DNA of 42,160 nucleotides from the NCBI GenBank assembly GCA_944320385.1, contig CALUHH010000019.1:1-42160 (forward strand). The letters run 5' to 3'. The position numbers were made by a program, and so were the translations under genes. The stretch is from an uncultured Atopobiaceae bacterium. Its GTDB lineage: Bacteria; Actinomycetota; Coriobacteriia; Coriobacteriales; Atopobiaceae. The notes below the pieces were generated by a model that saw nothing but the letters and a program-made list of their open reading frames with translations, was not told where the DNA came from and ran no database searches. This document shows positions 15,301-22,166 of the stretch, piece by piece. Numbering within the stretch: the first letter of the stretch is position 1; every line of letters starts with the position of its first letter.

Positions 15301-17591
15301 TTGGGGTCGATGTTCCACCGGGGCGTCACGGTGACGGTCTGGTCGTGCTCGAAGTCGCCCTTGCGCGGGTCCTGGCCGTCGGCCTCGCCGACGCGGCGCT
15401 GGATGTCGGCGAGCGTGCCCTCGGCGCGGTCGCCGACCCACGTCATGTCGACGTCGGCGCCGTCCTCCCTGAGGCTCGTGATCATGAGCGAGCCGTCGCT
15501 GTTGCGGCCGAGCCTCATCCCCTCGGGCAGGCTGTCGTCGGTGATGACGACGCCGGTGGCGACGGTGCCGGCCTGGGTGTTGGTCACGTGCACGGTGTAC
15601 TCGAAGAATCCGGGGTCGCGGTCGGAGGCTCCGACGTAGCCCTCGTAGCGATCGACGTCCTTGGTGACCTCGACGTTGGCGGTGTTGGCCCAGATCTCCT
15701 CGGGGTCGTCCTCGTCGGGCGTGTTGACGGCGTGGATGGCAGCCTGGTTGACGATCTCCTTGCCGTTGCCGGCCTGGAGCACGCGCGCCTGGTAGGTCAC
15801 GACGAGCTCGTCGCCGTAGTTGAACTTGTCGAGGTCGAACGACCACTCGTTGCCGTTGACCTCGGCTGCGGGCAGGTTCTTGATGCCGGTGGCGGAGACG
15901 CTCTCGCCGATGAGCTCGAGGTACTCGGGCAGGTTGTCGGAGACCACGGTGCGCCTGGACTGCGCGTTCTCGACCGTCTGCCTGTACGTGACGGTGAAGG
16001 TGACGACGTCGCCGACCTCCCACTCGTAGCCGTCTGCGGTCTTGTCGACCCAGAACTTGGGCTCGAGGAGCTCCACGTCCGCGGGCGTGGAGGGGTTGTC
16101 GTCGCCGTCGTTGACGCGGACGTAGGAGTTGTTGGTGACCTTGAGCAGGTCGGAGTCGGGGTACTCGGTGAGCTCGGCGTCGAAGACGAAGTAGTAGTGC
16201 TGGCCCACGAGGTCGAGCGTCTTCAGCACGTCGCGGTTAAACTCAAAGCGCACGGTGTTCTCGTTGGGCGTCGAGTCGTCGCCGTCGTAGGCGATGGTGC
16301 CCAGGTGGGTGACGTCGTTGCCGTCCTCGTCGAGCAGCCTGCCCGTGCCCTCGACGTAGCGCATCTCGGGCGGGAGCACGTCCACGATCTCGCAGCTCGT
16401 GTAGCGGTAGCCCCAGCGGCAGTTGACGCCCTCCTCGTGCAGGGGCGCGTCGATGGTGAACGTGACGTGGTCGCCCACGGAGACGCCGGTCGCGGGCTCT
16501 GCCGTCTTGACCGGGTGTTCGATCTTCTCGTCCGGGTAGGTGGGCGGGGCCGTGAGGAACTCGGTGCACAGGAAAAAGATCGACTCCGGCGTGCCCCCGG
16601 CGCCGAACGAGCTGCCAAAGTAGAACTTCAGCGGCTCGCCCACGCTCTCGCCCGTCGTGTCGAAGTACGCCTCGACCATGCCGTCGCGCCAGCCCTCGTC
16701 GTTCTTGTCGTCGAGGTTGACGGCGGGGGAGAGCACGAGGGTCTTGTCCTCGTTGGGGTAGAGGTGCTCGTTCAGGCTGGAGATGTTTGCCTGCGTGCAG
16801 GCGCCGCCGAACGAGAACGACTGCATGCCGTCGATGTCGGTCGTGGTGAGGTGCCCCTTGAGCTCGACCGGCGTGGTGGTGTCCCTGTAGACAAACCGCA
16901 CCTCGACCTCGACGTCGGCGAGGCCCACCGTGTAGAAGTTGAGGCTCTGGTGGCCCTGACCGTCCTTGTCGTCGGAGATCGTGCGCCACTCCCTCATCAT
17001 GAAGACGCCGGTCCGGAAGTCGTCCCAGGTCCAGAGGGCCGTTCCCGTGTCATAGGGCCCTGGGAGCCACGTCCAGTCGGAGATCGTCACGAGCATGTCG
17101 ACGGCCTTGTCCTCGTACTTCCCGCCCGTGAAGCGTAGGGTGAAGTCCGTCTGCTTGGACGTGGAGCCGTCGATGAAGGCGGCCCAGCCGCCGCCGCTCT
17201 TGGCGACGCCGTACTGGGTCTCCGGCCCCTTGTTGACGCCGCCCTTGCCGTCGTTGGCCGAGTAGTAGGGTGAGAGGTCGTCGAACTCCTGGAGGCTCGA
17301 CCCGGGCTCCACCACGGCGTCCTCGAAGTCGATGGACCAGCCGTAGCCGGGCAGCTCGAACTCGTCCTCGGAGACGTAGTTGATCTTGATCGGGTCGAAG
17401 CTGATGCCGTAGGCGGCGACCGGCCCCAGCGCCGCGAGCGCGCTGTTCAGCAGCAGCACGAGCGCCACGACCGCCGCCCTCGCCCGCCGCGACGCCGCTC
17501 CGCGGGCGAGCCGCATGATCGCCTCTTTTGCCCGAGAGGCTGCGCGGGCGATCAGGCGTCCCGGTCCGCCTCCCCTGTCTCTATTCTTCAT
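12348..17591 (-). CDS. Giant sortase-anchored surface protein with DUF11-like repeats
   Basis: This 1747-residue secreted protein has a long basic N-region and hydrophobic signal segment (about 39-61), ending near GPVAAYG. An N-terminal unique region of about 300 residues contains a few Cys. At least eight ~120-residue modules then each open with a V-x-K-x-(A/V)D pattern followed by VG(E/D)xVxYTV, for example LEKSVDRERIHVGETVSY and LDKAVDRDRVRVGEWATY, as in DUF11/pilin-like isopeptide domains. A Pro/Gly/Ala/Glu-rich wall linker follows, then FPNTG at 1709-1713, a hydrophobic helix and an Arg-rich tail. AAGGAAGG precedes the ATG. Probably an adhesin or stalk. Large open frames on the opposite strand are coding shadows. 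Confidence 0.9.
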   Translation of the reverse strand: MKNRDRGGGPGRLIARAASRAKEAIMRLARGAASRRARAAVVALVLLLNSALAALGPVAAYGISFDPIKINYVSEDEFELPGYGWSIDFEDAVVEPGSSLQEFDDLSPYYSANDGKGGVNKGPETQYGVAKSGGGWAAFIDGSTSKQTDFTLRFTGGKYEDKAVDMLVTISDWTWLPGPYDTGTALWTWDDFRTGVFMMREWRTISDDKDGQGHQSLNFYTVGLADVEVEVRFVYRDTTTPVELKGHLTTTDIDGMQSFSFGGACTQANISSLNEHLYPNEDKTLVLSPAVNLDDKNDEGWRDGMVEAYFDTTGESVGEPLKFYFGSSFGAGGTPESIFFLCTEFLTAPPTYPDEKIEHPVKTAEPATGVSVGDHVTFTIDAPLHEEGVNCRWGYRYTSCEIVDVLPPEMRYVEGTGRLLDEDGNDVTHLGTIAYDGDDSTPNENTVRFEFNRDVLKTLDLVGQHYYFVFDAELTEYPDSDLLKVTNNSYVRVNDGDDNPSTPADVELLEPKFWVDKTADGYEWEVGDVVTFTVTYRQTVENAQSRRTVVSDNLPEYLELIGESVSATGIKNLPAAEVNGNEWSFDLDKFNYGDELVVTYQARVLQAGNGKEIVNQAAIHAVNTPDEDDPEEIWANTANVEVTKDVDRYEGYVGASDRDPGFFEYTVHVTNTQAGTVATGVVITDDSLPEGMRLGRNSDGSLMITSLREDGADVDMTWVGDRAEGTLADIQRRVGEADGQDPRKGDFEHDQTVTVTPRWNIDPKGTGWEMRIDHLDYGTEVEIVYRAYPEDSVSGWEVENKAEVTADNSLPDDDAATVWVNQPHLVVEKDASNDTFTVNDEITYHVVVTNETPGTLGRDVVISDLAHTQGVELLRDTIRAYDSRGEDITDSCTISYRHAPQGGETFILETNRDLVNGSGERPAWADDALASVPGENPLGVSADRPRAGTEGCETQITVEYRVQVQDSELAGQTVENTAHAETDEPGTATTDDEVVDVKGPRLVVEKSSDKNVYQAGETGHYTLVVTQTREDVTAEDVVVTDSMDDPVAGAIVEGSVVVTGPDGKVVEAAPDYVHAEDGSIVGFAVATGVSLADEQQLSVTYDVDMRAAGESVRNVVQATAKNSLDGTDDNEVDVVEPRATIQLDKAVDRDRVRVGEWATYTVTATVADNPAKNVVITDKSLPSGMPADLREATLEVNGVDVRDFQLDVEGNGFAAHLGDLAAGDVATVTYRAQVRDEALLGTSVVNTATLTADTLDGELRDDASVTIPRDEPEVTLEKSVDRERIHVGETVSYVVDATVPEGSDGAENVVIGDASLPEGMPIDMASIRAWLNGREVTPVDAVIEGNAFSVPFGDLLPGESVRIAYDATAEDAALEGTEVTNVATLSSDSLDEPLEATAAVSVVDATETILDKAASTDSAAVGDVVSYSVRAVAGADLTEAAITDEGLPEGVDIDVATIRSAINGNALDTQADVSGTGFAVALGQLRAGDVVEIAYEAVVREGAPKGDAVNTARLSSPSLPEPVEDDATVKVVDGPCVTPAGDPDGPDDAERGATLEKRADKDVARVGDVIAYTVDAVAQADLAAARLSDSGLPEGVRVDEASVAVSVNGAERDDLVPAFEGTGFSLELGDLVAGDEVSLAYQAVVEDESLVGETVVNMALLESESLDEPLDATATVEVDGGEPPAGEGPAGEGPADAPAEGSPGSDEAFPNTGQSAAGTLLIVFGVGVAIAATIVRLRQRPQRRPRR

Positions 17592-17970
17592 GTGCCTTCC
17601 TTCTCCTCTGTCTGGCGCGGCATGGGTCGCGCGAGGTGTGACGGTCCCTCTGCTCCCTTCTCCCTGGTCCTGTCTGTGCCGCCGGGCTGGCGTGATGAGG
17701 GCGTGCGTCGTTTGGGCTGCGTTGCTGGGGCGTTCGCCTGCGGGCAGGTGGAAGGGGAGGCTATCACGGGGGAGCTTGCGCGCGTCTGCGTCGCAGCTGC
17801 ATCCGAGCTGCGCCCGCAGGTGGAAGGCGTGCGCATGCTGCGGGGTGCCGCCAAGTCGTCGGCGGGCGGCGGCGTTTGGCCCGCGGGCGTACGGTCGGCG
17901 CGCCCGCTGCGGTTTCGGGCGGTACGATGGGGCATCGTTAGGAACAATCGGCGTCGAGCGGAGGCCCCCC
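17592..17970. other. Divergent intergenic region, no gene seen
   Basis: This 379-bp GC-rich gap lies between the leftward surface-protein gene and the rightward macro-domain gene. It holds two copies of GCAGGTGGAAGG (around 17744 and 17817) and the 15-bp dyad at 17924-17938. No open frame with a ribosome site and no riboswitch that I recognise is present. The long surface-protein leader could carry regulation that cannot be read by eye. Confidence 0.5.
17924..17938 (+). promoter_or_regulatory. Palindromic candidate operator of the macro-HTH gene
   Basis: The perfect inverted repeat ACGATG-GGG-CATCGT overlaps a TACGAT -10-like box at 17923-17928 and lies 33 bp before the macro-domain gene. 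Because that protein ends in a helix-turn-helix region, autoregulation is a reasonable guess. Confidence 0.4.
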
Positions 17971-18984
17971 ATGCCCTTCACCATCGTTCGCAACGACATC
18001 GCGCGCGTGCGCGCCGACGTGCTCGTCAACGCCGCGAACGAGGCGCTCGCGCCGGGAGGCGGCGTGTGCGGGGCGCTCTTCGCCGGTGCGGGCTACGACC
18101 GCATGCTCGAGGCCTGTCGCGCCGTCGGGCGCTGCCCCACCGGCGGCGCCGTCACGACGCCGGGCTTCGAGCTTCCCTGCCGCTGGGTGGTGCACGCGGT
18201 GGGTCCCGTCTGGCGCGGCGGCGGAAGCGGCGAGGAGCGCCTGCTGCGCAGCTGCTACCAGAGCGCCTTCTCCGAGGTCGATCGCCTGGGCGCGCGCTCC
18301 GCCGCCTTCCCGCTCATCTCCGCCGGCATCTACGGCTATCCCGTCGCCGCGGCACTCGAGGTCGCGCGCGAGGAGGCCGCCGCGTTTCTCGTCCGCCGCC
18401 CGGAGGTGGAGCTGACGCTCGTCGTGTTCTCCCGCGACGTCGTCGCCGGCGGCGTGGCGCAGATGGGCGCGCTGCGCGAGTTCATCGGCGACGCCTACGT
18501 TGACGAGAGCCCCTTCATGTGCGACCGTCGCGCGGAGCTCGCCGAGGCCATGTCACTGACGGGGCCGCCGCGCCGGATGGCGGCGGCCGCCGCGCCGGGG
18601 TCGTGCCCGGACGATGACCTCGCCGAGCGCCTGGCGCATCTCGACGCGTCCTTCTCGCAGGCCCTTCTCGCCCTGATCGACGAGCGCGGCCTCACGGACG
18701 TCGAGGTCTACCGGAGCGCCAACCTGAGCCGCCAGCTCTTCTCCAAGATTCGCTCGCGCCCGGACTATCGTCCGAGCAAGCCCACTGCCGTGGCGCTGGC
18801 GATGGCGCTCGGCCTCAGCCTGGCGGAGACGCGCGAGCTCCTCGCCCGCGCCGGGCTCGCGCTCTCGCGCAGCAGCAAGTTCGACGTGATCGTCGAGTTC
18901 TACCTTTCGCGTGGCGTGCACGACGTCATGACGGTGAACGAGGCGCTCTTCGCGTTTGACCAGCCCCTCCTCGGCTCTGCCTAG
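17971..18984 (+). CDS. Macro-domain protein fused to a helix-turn-helix domain
   Basis: In this 337-residue protein, residues 1-165 form a macro (ADP-ribose-binding) domain: ITIVRNDI-like start, VNAANEALAPGGGVCGALF as the binding loop, TGGAVTTPGF, and FPLISAGIYGYP as the phosphate loop. After a linker, residues 215-337 carry a helical region. SANLSRQLFSKIRSRPDYRP with AVALAMALGLSLAETRELLARAG resembles an XRE-type HTH. Macro domains bind or hydrolyse ADP-ribose and O-acetyl-ADP-ribose. The fusion suggests a regulator responding to an NAD-derived ligand, or a hydrolase with a targeting domain. GGAGG lies 6 bp before the ATG. Confidence 0.85.
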   Translation: MPFTIVRNDIARVRADVLVNAANEALAPGGGVCGALFAGAGYDRMLEACRAVGRCPTGGAVTTPGFELPCRWVVHAVGPVWRGGGSGEERLLRSCYQSAFSEVDRLGARSAAFPLISAGIYGYPVAAALEVAREEAAAFLVRRPEVELTLVVFSRDVVAGGVAQMGALREFIGDAYVDESPFMCDRRAELAEAMSLTGPPRRMAAAAAPGSCPDDDLAERLAHLDASFSQALLALIDERGLTDVEVYRSANLSRQLFSKIRSRPDYRPSKPTAVALAMALGLSLAETRELLARAGLALSRSSKFDVIVEFYLSRGVHDVMTVNEALFAFDQPLLGSA

Positions 18985-18985
18985 T

Positions 18986-19016
18986 CTGTTAATTGGGGAC
19001 AGTCCCCAATTAACAG
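18986..19016. repeat. 31-bp palindrome, TTGGGGACAGTCCCCAA type
   Basis: This is a palindrome with 15-bp arms around a single central base, beginning 1 bp after the macro-gene stop. It is the same family as 27098-27128, 38355-38383 and 38394-38424. It probably folds as a strong hairpin at the 3' end of the mRNA and may act as a terminator or RNA-stabilising REP-like element. Confidence 0.9.
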
Positions 19017-19097
19017 ATGTCGCTCGGCGGTTTACCTCTTGCGGGCGCCGGCAGCGTAACCTCCCCGTTGTAGGGACTTACGACGAAGGAGGCAAAG

Positions 19098-19757
19098 ATG
19101 AGCGAGAAGGCCAAGCGCACGGAGATCGTCTTCATCCTGGACGCGAGCGGGTCGATGGCGGGCCTGGAGGATGACACGGTCGGTGGCTTCAACAGCCTGG
19201 TCGAGAAGAACCGCGAAGAGCCGGGGGAGGCAACGGTCTCCACGATTCTCTTCTCGAACGAGTCCCGCGTGGTCCACGATCGCCTGGACATCCGCGCGGT
19301 CCCGCGGCTCACGCGCCGCGACTATCGGTGCTGCGGGTGCACGGCGCTGCTCGACGCCGTGGGCGGGGCGATCAAGCACGTCGACCTCGTGCAGGGCGTG
19401 CTGTCGGAGGGGTACCGCGCCGACAAGGTGCTCTTTGTCATCACCACCGACGGCATGGAGAACGCAAGCCGCCGCTTCACGTACCCACGCGTCAGGCGCA
19501 TGATTGAGAGGCGTCGCGAGCTGGGCTGGGAGTTCCTCTTCATCGGCGCCAACATCGACGCGGCGTCGGAGGCGGGGCACCTGGGGATCGCCCCCGAGTG
19601 CGCTGCGGACTACCTCGCGGACGCGCGCGGCACCGAGGTCCTCTACGATGCCATGGCCACGGCGGTGGCGCACGCGCGCGCCTGCGCGCCGGTGGAGGGG
19701 ATCTCCGGGGCCTGGCGGACGGCGATCGACGAGGACGTGCGCGCCCGCCGTCGGTAG
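19098..19757 (+). CDS. von Willebrand factor A-domain protein (TerY-like)
   Basis: This 219-residue cytoplasmic protein is essentially a single VWA domain. The metal-ion adhesion site is complete: DASGSM (15-20), the Thr in GCTALLDAVG, and the Asp in VITTDGMEN. There is no signal peptide or membrane segment. Such free-standing VWA proteins usually scaffold metal-dependent complexes; TerY-like members accompany stress or phosphatase/kinase systems. No such partner is seen here. The macro-HTH gene lies upstream on the same strand, 113 bp away, separated by a palindrome. GAAGGAGG precedes the ATG. Confidence 0.88.
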   Translation: MSEKAKRTEIVFILDASGSMAGLEDDTVGGFNSLVEKNREEPGEATVSTILFSNESRVVHDRLDIRAVPRLTRRDYRCCGCTALLDAVGGAIKHVDLVQGVLSEGYRADKVLFVITTDGMENASRRFTYPRVRRMIERRRELGWEFLFIGANIDAASEAGHLGIAPECAADYLADARGTEVLYDAMATAVAHARACAPVEGISGAWRTAIDEDVRARRR

Positions 19758-19758
19758 G

Positions 19759-19780
19759 GCGCCGCGCGGCAACGCGGCGC
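19759..19780 (+). terminator. Hairpin after the VWA gene
   Basis: An 8-bp GC stem (19759-19766 with 19773-19780) and 6-base loop lie immediately after the stop codon, just before the repeat array. Confidence 0.5.
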
Positions 19781-19785
19781 GGCGT

Positions 19786-20068
19786 GCTTAAAGATCGCGT
19801 CCCGTCCGGGCCGCGCCGCTCTTCTCGCTTAAAGATTGCCTCCCGTCCGGAGGGAGGTCGCTCCGCTGCTTAACAATTGGCTCCCATCCCAAAATAACGG
19901 GGCCGAGAAGGACCAGCATCCCCGGATGCGACGCTTTTCTTAAGCGTAGAACCGACCATTCCCCGGATGGGGCGGCTTTTCCAAGCGCCGCGCCCCCGCT
20001 CCTCCGGACCAGCCGCAAAAGTTAAGCGTTCCCTCTCCGCTTTTCCGGATGGCCGCGACTCTCCAAGC
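19786..20068. repeat. 41-bp-period inverted repeat array 3 (3 forward + 4 reverse units)
   Basis: Forward units start at 19786, 19827 and 19868, exactly 41 bp apart. After a ~30-bp centre containing CGAGAAGGAC, reverse units end at 19945, 19986, 20027 and 20068, again exactly 41 bp apart. The units match the array at 3958-4323 (GCTTAA at one end, CCGTCCGG or CATCCGG at the other), with more divergence in the reverse half (two units have CCAAGC instead of TTAAGC). No gene is present in the 19758-20144 gap. Confidence 0.85.
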
Positions 20069-20144
20069 ATCATGCAAATTCAGCTCGCAGCTAAGGCGGG
20101 AGCTGGGCGCGCGGCGTACCATGGGGCACGTCGAAAGGGGAGAC

Positions 20145-20513
20145 ATGGGCTGCTTTGGAACGCTCTTCAACATCATCTGGATTCTCACGGGCGGGTGGAT
20201 GACCGCGCTCCTGTTTCTTATCGCCGGCGCGTTCTGCTACGTCACGATCATCGGCATCCCGCTGGGGCGCCAGGCGTTCAAGATGGCGTCGCTCACGCTC
20301 GCGCCGTTTGGCAAGACCATCACCTACGGGGGCGGCGCGCCGTCGCTCGTGGCCAACGTGGTCTGGGTGATCCTCGTGGGCGTGTGGGCGGCGATCGGCT
20401 ATGTGATCGGGGGCGCGCTCTTCTGCGTGACCATCGTCGGCATCCCGTTTGGCCTGCAGCTCTTCAAGATGGCAAAGCTCGTGCTCTGCCCCTTTGGCGC
20501 AACGGTGCGCTAG
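20145..20513 (+). CDS. yccF: YccF-family inner-membrane protein
   Basis: This 122-residue protein is built of two homologous halves, each ending in the family motif (T/V)IIGIPLGRQAFKMA or TIVGIPFGLQLFKMAKL. The intervening segments are hydrophobic, giving about three to four transmembrane helices. This duplicated GIPxGxQxFKxA signature is diagnostic of the YccF (DUF307) domain. The function is unknown. GAAAGGGG lies 5 bp before the ATG. A terminator follows at 20522. Confidence 0.9.
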   Translation: MGCFGTLFNIIWILTGGWMTALLFLIAGAFCYVTIIGIPLGRQAFKMASLTLAPFGKTITYGGGAPSLVANVVWVILVGVWAAIGYVIGGALFCVTIVGIPFGLQLFKMAKLVLCPFGATVR

Positions 20514-20521
20514 GGGTGCGA

Positions 20522-20552
20522 GCCCGTCGCGGCGACGCGGCGGGCCCTTCTT
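20522..20552 (+). terminator. Terminator after yccF
   Basis: A 9-bp stem (20522-20530 with 20537-20545, one G-U pair), 6-base loop and the T-rich tail CCTTCTT lie 8 bp after the stop codon. Confidence 0.75.
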
Positions 20553-20634
20553 GTGGTAGCGGCTCGTATACTATCTAGAAGCCATATCTGGTCAGTGTTT
20601 CTGCGGCACATGCCAACGAATCGAGGAGCTGCCA

Positions 20635-21057
20635 ATGTCTGAGAGCGAAGAGGTCCCTCAGAGCATTGCGGTCATCAGGGATGAGCGGGGGATCGCTTTT
20701 CTCGGTGAGCCCGCTTCCATCAAGCAGTGGCTGGATGAGCGGGGCATGACCTCGCGTGAGTTTAAGGTGAAAGCGGCGAAGGTGGCCAGATCGGCAATCC
20801 AGGCTACGAACAAGTCCGCCATGGAATCTGGCAGATGGGTAAAGCTGACCAAGGAGTCGGCGGAACTCTTAGAGAAGTATGGCAGTAAAGGTGCGGTCCA
20901 GCCCGGGGTAGTTCGAGACGAAGCGGGGAAGATCGTCAAGTGGCTCAAGTTCGAGAAACCCGGAGACCTCTTCTCCCCGGCGATGGCGACGGGGGTGGCC
21001 GGCGTCATGACGCAGATGGCCTTGGAGCAGGCCATCCAAGAGATTATTCAAGCGTAG
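20635..21057 (+). pseudogene. Truncated hypothetical protein (C-terminus lost)
   Basis: This 140-residue frame has GAGGAG before its ATG. The sequence resembles an uncharacterised actinobacterial family whose members continue past the Met/Ala-rich segment (SPAMATGVAGVMTQMALEQAIQEI) with a coiled-coil region. Here a stop comes immediately after that segment, and the following bases encode an unrelated nuclease C-terminus. The stretch is visibly less GC-rich than its neighbours, suggesting horizontal acquisition followed by deletion. A TATACT -10-like box is at 20567. The family resemblance is from memory and uncertain; the product may still be made. Confidence 0.5.
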
Positions 21058-21404
21058 GAGACATCCATCACGTTTTTCCCAAGGCATATCTGCGGGATAG
21101 GCTGGATGCGCCTCAGCGGCTCTATAACCAGGTCGCAAACTACGCCTTCTTGGAGAAGAGAATCAACATCGCAATATCCGACCGACGTCCGGGAGATTAT
21201 TTCTCGGAAGCGCTTGGGGCATGCGGCTCCGGCAAGAAGTACTTCGGAGACATTGCCGACGTGGGAGAGCTGAAGGAGAATCTCGCGTCCAACTGCATTC
21301 CGGAAGACATCTTTGAGATGGGCGCGGAAGATTACGAGCGATTCCTCGAGGAGCGAAGAGGCCTCATGGCAAAAAAGATCAAGGGGTACTTCCTGAGCCT
21401 TTGA
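21045..21404 (+). pseudogene. Remnant of a DUF262/DUF1524 (GmrSD-type) nuclease
   Basis: Only about the last 115 residues remain. GDIHHVFPKAYL is the His-rich HNH-like motif of the DUF1524 domain, followed by YNQVANYAFLEKRINIAISDRRPGDYF, the conserved Asn-containing helix. The N-terminal DUF262 half (the nucleotide-dependent part with the DGxQR motif) is missing. There is no plausible start codon or ribosome site at the junction near 21050, where it abuts the truncated upstream gene. Intact relatives are modification-dependent restriction enzymes or phage-defence proteins. This is a decayed defence gene. Confidence 0.8.
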
Positions 21405-21561
21405 CACCCACTGGGCCTGGCTTGCCGGCGTCCTCCCGGCCTATGGCAGATGGTCAACAACTGAGGCGGGGCCCTCTCCTTTGTTTGGAGTCGGCCCCAT
21501 GCCCGCGCCGCATGGCTACACTGGTGAGCGTCCAACTCTAACCGAGAAGAACGGAGCCGCC

Positions 21562-22158
21562 GTGACCGCCCTCGAGCTCATGCGCTCTGACGAGCCCTAT
21601 GCCGTGAGCTATCTCGACATGCCCAACCACCTGCAGGCCCGCGCGCAGCGCCTCTGCTGGCGCTTCAACCAGCTGGACCCGACGGACGCCGAGGCGCGTG
21701 CCGCCATCTTGGGCGAGCTCTTCGGCACCTGGCATCCTCGTGCGAGGGTCAAGCCCGTCTTCCGCTGCGACTACGGCTTCAACGTCCACTTTCGCGGCTT
21801 TGCGCTCGTGAACTACAACTGCGTCTTTCTCGACACCTCGCCCATCCGCATCGGCGAGGGGGCATTCATCGCGCCGGGCTGCGTGCTCGCCTGCGCGGGC
21901 CACGCCGTGGACCCCGCGCAGCGCGCCGAGGGCATCCAGACCTCGGCGCCCATCACCGTCGGCAACAACGTGTGGCTGGGCGCCAACGTCACCGTCTGCG
22001 GCGGCGTGACCATCGGCGACGGGGCCATCGTCGGCGCCGGCAGCGTGGTCACGCGCGACGTCCCCGCCGGCGTGCTCGCCGCGGGCGTCCCGTGCCGCGT
22101 CATCCGCGCGGTGGGGCCGGACGACCGCGTGACGCCCGTCGTGTCCAAAGCGGAGTAG
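21562..22158 (+). CDS. Maltose/galactoside-type O-acetyltransferase
   Basis: This 198-residue left-handed beta-helix acetyltransferase of the Maa/LacA group transfers acetyl from acetyl-CoA to a sugar hydroxyl. The N-terminal helical part (SYLDMPNHLQARAQRLCWRFN) is followed by hexapeptide repeats. Catalytic His is in CAGHAVDP. The helix ends with NVWLGANVTVCGGVTIGDGAIVGAGSVVTRDVPAGVLAAGVPCRVIR. The GTG at 21562 with ACGGAG upstream is preferred to upstream frames because it matches the usual N-terminus. A CGAGAAGAAC word lies in its ribosome-site region. Confidence 0.9.
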   Translation: MTALELMRSDEPYAVSYLDMPNHLQARAQRLCWRFNQLDPTDAEARAAILGELFGTWHPRARVKPVFRCDYGFNVHFRGFALVNYNCVFLDTSPIRIGEGAFIAPGCVLACAGHAVDPAQRAEGIQTSAPITVGNNVWLGANVTVCGGVTIGDGAIVGAGSVVTRDVPAGVLAAGVPCRVIRAVGPDDRVTPVVSKAE

Positions 22159-22166
22159 GGCGCGCC

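Noticed and set aside
14370..17138. Very long open frame on the + strand opposite the surface-protein gene
   Set aside because: It is a high-GC antisense shadow, low in complexity (Val/Gly/Asp/His-rich), with no ribosome site. The minus-strand frame has clear domains and a signal peptide.
17592..17970. c-di-GMP riboswitch upstream of the surface adhesin
   Set aside because: The leader was read for the conserved core of the class I aptamer and it was not found.
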